This document shows, piece after piece, positions 57,447 through 64,000 of a stretch of 64,000 bases of DNA (its first letter is position 1; each line of letters begins with the position of its first letter). The translations under genes and the position numbers were made by a program. Origin of the DNA: Falciphora oryzae (taxonomy: Eukaryota > Ascomycota > Sordariomycetes > Magnaporthales > Magnaporthaceae); the NCBI GenBank assembly GCA_000733355.1, contig JNVV01000039.1, forward strand, positions 3,241 through 67,240. The letters run 5' to 3'. The notes below the pieces were generated by a model, which worked only from the letters and a program-made list of their open reading frames with translations, was not told where the DNA came from and did no database searches.

Positions 57447-58664
57447 CTATCTAAGCTCGGAGTCATCGCTATGTACGGACTCGCCGCCCTCAATGTCTGA
57501 AGAGTCGGTAGTCTCATCCTCGTCATCTTCGTCATCTTCGTCATCATCAATCCCGAGCCTCTCTCTCCTGTCCTTCTCAATCTTCTTCATCTTCATCTTC
57601 CTCTCTTTCCTCTCGTCCCTGTCGGCCTCTTCTGCCAGTTTGTATCTTTCGGCCTCGTCCGCGGCCATCCTGTCCAGCAGCGCCGAGAACTCCTCGTCCT
57701 CGGCCCTGCTGAGCTCCCGCTCCGCCCGCGCGAGCTCCTTGAGCTCGGCCCTCTCGGCGTCGGTGAGCTGCTTGATCTTGTCGGCCAGCTGGGCCCGCAT
57801 CTCGCGCCCGAGGCGCTCCTTCTCCTCGCGGTACCCCGGCAGCTCGGCCTCCGAGTCGGTCGACACGTCGTCATCGCCGTCGTCCTCGTCGTCGTCCTCG
57901 TCGTCGTCGTCGCCCTCGTACTCGTCGTCGTCGTCGTCTTCCGTTGCGGTCCAGTAGGCCGAGCTGACCTGCTCCTGCCACTCAGCGTCTTCCGGTGTCG
58001 TGTACAGGTCCATGGCCCACCTGACCGGACCCTCCGTCTCGTCGGTGTCGGTCTCGGGGTTCCGGAACAAGACGTATGCCGGGTCGTGCTTCTTCGCTAC
58101 AGGCTCTGCCCCGAGACCAATTGCTGTAGCGCCATCTGCGTCGCTGGTCTGGTACATGTTGTAGACGAGAGTGAGCGCGCGTTTACCCAGGCTGCCCACG
58201 TCCGCCGCCATGAGCTCGCCGATCGTGGACATGGCCCCGTCTGTGGCCTGGGCATCAGGAGTTTCCTCGTGTCAGCTTGGAGCGTATGCCTTGAAAATAA
58301 CAGAAGGAGAACTGACATCTCTGATGTTCTGTGCCATGATCTCTGGAGTCGGACGGTTCAGGATGATGTTCCGCTGGCCTTCTGTAAGCGAGGTCGGGTC
58401 TGCAAACGCCTTTCCCAGGACATCACAGCGGCTGAACAGCAGGATGCGCTCGAGCTTCGAGAGCGACTTGTTGTCTTTGGACGCCTTCTTGTATAGCACG
58501 TCCGAGATCTCGGGCTCCCCATTCAGGAGGTCGTCGGAATCGCGGGCTGCTTTCTGTTCGCCTATTTGAAGGGCTGCCATCTCCTTGGTGACTACATCGG
58601 GGTCTTGGCTGGAAGCAGCAGCAGCAGCCGCCGCCGCTTTGCTCTGGCTCCGAGTGACGACCAT
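57447..58664 (-). CDS. Acidic coiled-coil protein of unknown function
   Basis: Two exons (58664-58317, 58247-57447; 69 nt intron), 382 residues. The junction NIRD/ATDGAMSTIGEL keeps frame. The N-terminus is MVVTRSQSK followed by an Ala run. The first third has a compact-looking region (LSKLERILLFSRCDVLGKAF). The middle is an Asp/Glu run and the rest a charged helix rich in Arg, Glu, Lys and Asp, ending with a second acidic run. I recognise no domain. It is tail-to-tail with the disrupted membrane-protein gene, only 33 bases apart. The frame is intact and the splice sites are good, so expression is likely; the role is unknown. Confidence 0.65.
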
Positions 58665-59034
58665 TGTGTCTTGTTTGGGCCTGAATATAGTTTGGACTCG
58701 GGGATTAGAGTGTGTTGGGTTGTATCATCCTGGGCATCGATTAGTCGGCTCGAGGAGAACGGCCCCTTTATATCAATTTGAAGCAGTTGGCGGTGAAAAA
58801 AAAAAAAGACGATGGGAGTTGAGGCTTTCTTGCCGTGGAGCACTGCTGCCTAAAGCCCCGCCATGTTTATTCAGCGACGACAACGGAGTTGTGCTGTTGG
58901 TTACTTGGAGCACCACATGAAGCCTATCACGCACTTGTGGGTTCGACTATGGCAGCATCCTAGATTTTTGATTGACGGGAACAAGGATGCGGGCGAGCCC
59001 GATGGGGCAGCTTGGCATGCGACGCTACTGCAGG
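58665..59034. other. Intergenic region, no gene seen
   Basis: 370 bases between two minus-strand genes, with an A-run at about 58796-58807. It probably holds the 3' UTR of the HET gene and the promoter of the acidic protein gene. Confidence 0.5.
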
Positions 59035-61512
59035 TTAACGAAGAACGACGGGGACGTTAACTTTCGTTGCTGTTTCCCACTTGCTTCTAAACACCCTTCC
59101 CAGGCCCATGCGCTCTGCGGTTTTGACACCATCTTCCTCCTTCCAGTGACCGATCCAGAGTACGCTGTAAAACTCGTACCACTCGCCTTGCAGGTCCTCA
59201 GGTATGAACGTGGGATTGCGGTGTCTCTGCAATGCTTTCTGCTCAACGAAGATCTCTCTGTTCATAATTACCTGGCCTCTTGATACGGCAATCAGTTCAA
59301 CCGACGCAAGTTCGGCGGATTCGGCATTGGCAAGGAAGGGCTGTGCTTCGTCTCCGGACCGGATCTCGAGCACGCCGGAAACCTGCCCGAGTTCGTCACG
59401 GAGGGTGTGTCTTGCGACTCCATACGGTTTCGGCAGGTCGCCCGAGATCCCTTTCTTGATGTACTCGGCGTATGGGATATCAGGGCGCCCGCGGGACTCG
59501 TTCCGGCGAATGTGGAACTTCTTGCTCATTTCCACCGTGCCGAACAGAAAGCGCGGGCGAGTATGGGGTGTTGCGTCGCCGGGAACACTCGGCTGGGCCC
59601 CCGTCACCAGAGGCACGGGATACCAGAACCATTTGTTTGGCAGGGACTCGTGTGTGTACACGAACCCGCAGTCCCTGAAGCCCCTGGGAGCTGTCATTTT
59701 CGCGCCATTTTCGACAGCTTGGTGGCGTCGGGTCCAGCCTGGAGGTGGTTGGGACTGGTGGTCACGGAACTTTTCCTTGAGCTCCAAGAAGCGACGGTAG
59801 AAACGGACAGGCCGTCGCTCCGATGGCTCAATATTGGCGCGGTCCCCGGTCGCCCAGTCTGCCACAATGGAGATGAGCTCTGCGTCGTCGCGTTCCTTGG
59901 CCACGAGGTAATCGACACTCTGAAAGGCGTGACGGGAGAGCTGCCAGTAGTATTCTGGCGGGTTGCCGGTCCACCCAGCCCAACTCCAAGACGGAGGTGC
60001 GGCACTCCCGACCACCCTGGCAACACGGCTGTGGGATTGCCACAACAAATGTTGATCGAAGAATGCCTCAGGAAGGCCGTTGACAAATCCGCCTTCGAAT
60101 CTTCGGCCAAAAGCTTCTGCAATGCCAGCAGTCACATCGAGTAGCCCTTGACCGCCTTGACCACTCTCTGATGTCACCGCCAGATGGGATATTTCCATCA
60201 CGGCCTGGAGGTAATGGCCTGCGGCTGGCCATGTGTTCTTGAAGGCATACTTCCAGTGCCTGTTGATATGGATCCTTTCGACATCTTCGGGGAGTTGCCC
60301 TTCGCCCCAATCTAGGTCATCCTGATCAGCCACGTCGTGCTCTTCTCGCCTTGACATGCGGCAGCCGTGTTTCTTCTTATCGCAAACATGTGCGCGATCC
60401 TCCCACATATGATTGATGTCGCCTAGATCCATCTCTCCTGCCCAGCGAGGCCACGAGTTGCAGCTCCATCTGACAGTGCCGCCCTCGAACAAAAGCAGTC
60501 TCCGAGCAAGCATCGCCTCGACCCCACGTGTCCATGCTCGTGACTTGAATTTGTCGATGTTGGAGGAGTTGTCGGGCTTGGAGGGGTAGTGCATCCGCGG
60601 CAACGAATTCAAGTCCGTCTCGCTCGGAACAGTAATGGTCGTTGTCGCAGGTTGCCCTGGAGAAGAGCCAAGACCGTGCTCGATGGTATAGACCTTCTGT
60701 TGGAACGAGCGGGGCTCAGGGCCGGGAAGCTCCCGCACACCTCTCAGACCGTACTCGGCGTCCCGTCCATCTACAGAAGCAATAGTGAAAACGGCACCCG
60801 AAACTATGTAGGCTGACTTGCGCAGCTCCATCGCCAAATCCTGATCCGGTACACAGAGAAGGTCGATCCAGAGGTACCGGATGCCGAGGAGGCGTGTCAA
60901 GTGGATGGCGTGCCGCCATGTCTTTGGGAGACGGGGCTGGCCGGCCGCGTCTGAAAGGAGAGCACCGGGCTGGCAAACCGCAGACAGGTTGTCCTCGGTA
61001 GTGCGGAAGTACTCGGTCTTTGGGCCCCGGACGTAGCTGAGGGTGACGTATTCAGCGTTCTCTTTCAGGCCGTCTCCCTTAACGAGACAGCCATCCCCGA
61101 CGTCGATGAGCCACGCCGGCCTTGGCACATCGAAGCCGGGTTCGAAGACGGCGAACTCGCAGAGACCCTGGTGGTTTCGCCTGCAGTTGTCCACTAACCC
61201 ACGGATCACCCCGAGGTCGATCCACTGCTCATCCTCCACAACCTTTCCCAGGCCCCAGTGGCCATCGTGCGCGACGACGTTCAGCGGCCTCTTGGCGCAC
61301 TCGAACAGTGGCAGGTTTTTTGCTTTTCGCAAGGTAAAGTAGTCATCCAAAGAGGGCTCCAGGTCGACAGCATCGAATAGGGGAAGATGCCGCTTGCAGT
61401 TCCACGTCGTCGGGTCGCGCTTTCGGTCCAGGGTGATGTCTTTGGCGAACTCTTGCTTGAGCGGGGTGGCCACGGCGCGGGCGAAGGCCTTGCACACCAC
61501 GCAGTTGGCCAT
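59035..61512 (-). CDS. Divergent HET-domain protein
   Basis: Single exon, 825 residues from the ATG at 61512 (MANCVVCKAFARAV); the frame upstream opens only with GTG. The N-terminus has a CxxC pair. The HET domain covers about residues 150-355. It contains YVTLSYVRGPKTEYF, LPKTWRHAIHLTRLLGIRYLWIDLLC, AYIVSGAVFTIAS and FKSRAWTRGVEAMLARRLLLF. The first motif, LSYxWG in most HET proteins, reads LSYVRG here, losing the usual tryptophan. A C-terminal WSWAGWTG element matches the common tail of these proteins. The rest is unrecognised. The frame is intact for 2.5 kb with no intron. It is probably an incompatibility-type protein; altered or lost activity is possible. Confidence 0.8.
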   Translation of the reverse strand: MANCVVCKAFARAVATPLKQEFAKDITLDRKRDPTTWNCKRHLPLFDAVDLEPSLDDYFTLRKAKNLPLFECAKRPLNVVAHDGHWGLGKVVEDEQWIDLGVIRGLVDNCRRNHQGLCEFAVFEPGFDVPRPAWLIDVGDGCLVKGDGLKENAEYVTLSYVRGPKTEYFRTTEDNLSAVCQPGALLSDAAGQPRLPKTWRHAIHLTRLLGIRYLWIDLLCVPDQDLAMELRKSAYIVSGAVFTIASVDGRDAEYGLRGVRELPGPEPRSFQQKVYTIEHGLGSSPGQPATTTITVPSETDLNSLPRMHYPSKPDNSSNIDKFKSRAWTRGVEAMLARRLLLFEGGTVRWSCNSWPRWAGEMDLGDINHMWEDRAHVCDKKKHGCRMSRREEHDVADQDDLDWGEGQLPEDVERIHINRHWKYAFKNTWPAAGHYLQAVMEISHLAVTSESGQGGQGLLDVTAGIAEAFGRRFEGGFVNGLPEAFFDQHLLWQSHSRVARVVGSAAPPSWSWAGWTGNPPEYYWQLSRHAFQSVDYLVAKERDDAELISIVADWATGDRANIEPSERRPVRFYRRFLELKEKFRDHQSQPPPGWTRRHQAVENGAKMTAPRGFRDCGFVYTHESLPNKWFWYPVPLVTGAQPSVPGDATPHTRPRFLFGTVEMSKKFHIRRNESRGRPDIPYAEYIKKGISGDLPKPYGVARHTLRDELGQVSGVLEIRSGDEAQPFLANAESAELASVELIAVSRGQVIMNREIFVEQKALQRHRNPTFIPEDLQGEWYEFYSVLWIGHWKEEDGVKTAERMGLGRVFRSKWETATKVNVPVVLR

Positions 61513-63122
61513 GACAGATACCGACCAGAGGCGCGTGGATTGTGCGGTTCCAGGGAGTAGTAGTCCTTGTGTTCTACCTGGGCAGAGACCAGCCGCGTTG
61601 CAAAGAAGACGGGGGACTGACTGCCTTTGATATGTTGCGTCCACCGTATGCTGTTCACGTGGAGGACACGGCTCTCCTGGTCTTGGGTGGAGGCAGACCC
61701 AGAGCCAAGGCTGGCCATTGCTCTCTGTTCACCGCCATCTCTTGGGATGAAGCGATACGGCCCAGATTTCTCATTTGTTACATGTTTGTGGACACAATTG
61801 TCAGGACTGCAGGCCTCTGAGGATGCTAGATATTATTTTGTGTATCTAACTCCAGCAACCTCCTAAGCATTGGTTGGTTCGGAGTTTGCATAAGCCAAGC
61901 GACAATTGTATACGCAGAAGCTCACAAAAACCGGCAGTTCCCATTGGCTTTTCATCTCCATCATCCCCCAGCACAGGAAGTCAGAGTTGGCGTTGATAAT
62001 TACCAACAGCCAAATGGGCGGAGGCTCCGGGGACTGCGGTGGAGGCAGTCCCAAAGCCAAGACTCATGTGGCCAGCAGGTGAGGCTCCAATATAGACGGG
62101 CACGTTCCCCAAATAAAAACCTGCAGTCCGTGTAAACTGCGCAACGTGTTAGTCAAAACACCCAAAAGCGTAATGCATGGAATACCACATGGATGGCCGC
62201 ATTTGTATGGGCGCATCATATGCACAACGCATATCCATTTTGTTTCAGGGCAGAATCTCGTGAGGACTCGGGCGAGGAAAATAAAGAAACAAAATTCAGA
62301 CAGCAGCGGCCACACGGTGTGTGCTATGATGACTTGCGCATCCCACAGACATATCAAATAAAAATGGACTGGCCCGGACCCAGGGGTGATCCTTGTCATA
62401 CGACCGGGGATAAGCTGGCGTTGGCGCCCACGAGGGGGTTCCCCACGGCTGGAACCCGCGGCGCCCATGAATGAGGGGGTGTGGCCAGCCTTCCAGCCCA
62501 CCAGGGTCTACCCGTAAAAGATCTCCAATCAAGCGCGGGAACCTGGATGCTTGTTTCGCTGTCGCCCAGACGGACGCAGCAGCCCGCATGATCATGCCAA
62601 ATTATTTATATGTGCGATCTAGCAAGCAGATGCTTGCGAGCTTGCGAAGGCCAAGGGCCTTTCCCACCGCCGTTACCTGACCTCGACGCAAAGTATAATT
62701 ATCCGTCCGTGAGTCTGCGGGTGTGCGTAGTAATACCCTGCGCCCCATGTGCTGTGCCTTGGAAACCACGCTGCTCCCTCTGCGCACAGCCAACACCCGA
62801 ACCAGGACCTGACCGACACCAAAGTGGGAACGCGATGCGGCTGAGCTGTGAGTTGAAGAGCAACCCGCATTTGGCGTCTTTCCGGGTCTGGACTCTCCTT
62901 TAAAGCTCGTCCCTCCGCGGAGCACCGGCGCAGGCAGTAGCAGCGCCCTCCCCCTCGCGCTTCTCAAAAAATGCCCCTACACGCCGTCGCAGCAAAGCAG
63001 AACTATTAGACTCAGTGATCAAGAGGGGCTTGAGAAAGAAAGAAACACGGTTGCGCAATTTTGCTCCGGCGACAGCGTAGAGCGGGCCGCTTGGGAGGCT
63101 GCCCAAAGGACCAACAATCGAA
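61513..63122. other. Intergenic region, divergent promoters
   Basis: 1.6 kb between the HET gene and the AIM6-like gene. Short frames on both strands carry no domain. It is the right edge of the accessory block; no repeats or element ends were found. Confidence 0.45.
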
Positions 63123-64000
63123 ATGGCGACCCCTGCAGCCGACACCGCATCTCCGCCAGCGGTCGACAGCGCAGGCGACGTGAAGACGCCCGGGACAATC
63201 AGCCTCTCGGGCCTGGAGCAGCCCGACGGTTTCTTGGGAGACAGGAAATCAGCGCCCTCGACGCCCAGCACAGCGGTCGAGGAGGGCCTGCCGAGTCCAC
63301 GGCGCGGCCTGTTCTCGCCCGGCAAAAACAGCCCCCTGAGCTTCTCCCCCACAAGGCACATGTGCAGCACGCCAACCAGGCACATCGCCAGCAGCTGGAG
63401 GATACGCGGGGGCAAGAAGCTCGAGTGCGACCCGCTGCTCTCCAACAGCGAGTACTTTGACGATGCGAGGTCCGACACGGTCTACGTCGACGAGGAGGTG
63501 ACCATCTCGGAGCTCAGGCGCCGGCGGGGGAGGCGCTGGCTTGTCTGCAGCATTGTCTGCGGCATCACATTACTGTAAGTCCCCCCTGCATTGTCTGGGG
63601 CCGATTATGCAGCCAGCTAACCCTGTCTGCTCCAGGGGTGTGCTTCTGATCCTCAACATCCTGCTCTTCGCCTCGAGCCGCGCGTGGGATCACGACGACC
63701 CGGACAGCATCTTCTCCAACTGGGGCAAGCCGGGCACGGGCACCGAAGGCCTCGCCTGGTACCCGACCGACTTCCTGCGCGACGTGCAGCCGATCCCGTG
63801 CCACTCACACAACGACTACTGGCGCAAGGTCCCGCTCTTCTCGGCGCTGCACGCGGGCTGCATCGGCGTCGAGGCCGACGTGTGGCTGCTCGGCTCGGCC
63901 GGCAACGACACGCTGCTCGTCGGCCACGAGACGGCGGCGCTGCAGCCCAACCGCACCTTCCGGTCGCTCTACGTCGACCCGCTCGTGCGCATCCTCGAGC
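63123..64000 (+). CDS. AIM6: AIM6-like protein, N-terminal part (cut by window end)
   Basis: Exons 63123-63574 and 63636 onward (61 nt intron); the gene continues past the window. The N-terminus is Ser/Pro-rich and disordered, then comes one membrane helix at about residues 138-163 (CSIVCGITLLGVLLILNILLF) split by the intron. The lumenal or outside part opens the phosphodiesterase-like fold: PIPCHSHNDYWRKVPLFSAL, then CIGVEADVWLL. HxHND and ExD are the metal-binding residues of the glycerophosphodiester phosphodiesterase-like group to which yeast Aim6 belongs. Yeast AIM6 is named from a mitochondrial-inheritance screen; its substrate is not known. Confidence 0.85.

Overview
The window is nuclear DNA from a filamentous ascomycete (Pezizomycotina, most likely Sordariomycetes). 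Genes are intron-bearing, with short 51-107 nt introns and GT...AG borders. Coding sequence is GC-rich. The gene content includes HET-domain and NACHT-WD40 allorecognition genes, 2EXR and AIM6 proteins, and a nitronate monooxygenase of fungal type. One 345-base run of N (12915-13259) marks an assembly gap.

The left two thirds (about 0.7-41.3 kb) are ordinary core genome. They hold a ZW10/Dsl1 tether gene, a cytosolic M16 metallopeptidase, ornithine decarboxylase, the mitochondrial presequence protease Cym1/PreP and a taxilin-like coiled-coil protein. These are followed by an unrecognised Gly/Asp-rich protein, a peroxisomally tagged nitronate monooxygenase and a 2EXR-domain protein whose start codon sits in a perfect inverted repeat. 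The block ends with a Ubc6-type tail-anchored E2, the very large TFIIIC B-block subunit (tau138/Tfc3), a basic conserved protein and cytosolic tyrosyl-tRNA synthetase. Exon structures were built by hand from splice-site consensus, reading frame and family conservation.

From about 41.3 to 62.9 kb the character changes. This block has a 5'-truncated, frameshifted HET gene and a heavily broken JmjN/JmjC demethylase-like gene. It also has an apparently intact 1600-residue NLR-like gene (nucleoside phosphorylase-NACHT-14 WD40 repeats) and a 1.04 kb element with 55 bp terminal inverted repeats. Two intact HET-domain genes, a decayed multi-exon membrane-protein gene and an acidic coiled-coil protein complete it. 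Differences between the two element ends are all transitions, as repeat-induced point mutation (RIP) would leave. I read this as an accessory allorecognition (vegetative incompatibility) island between housekeeping genes. At the right edge an AIM6-like phosphodiesterase-fold gene runs off the window.

The core genes do not form one pathway. ZW10 (retrograde ER tethering), taxilin (syntaxin-related coiled coil) and Ubc6 (ER-associated degradation) touch the early secretory pathway. Tfc3 and TyrRS touch tRNA synthesis and charging.
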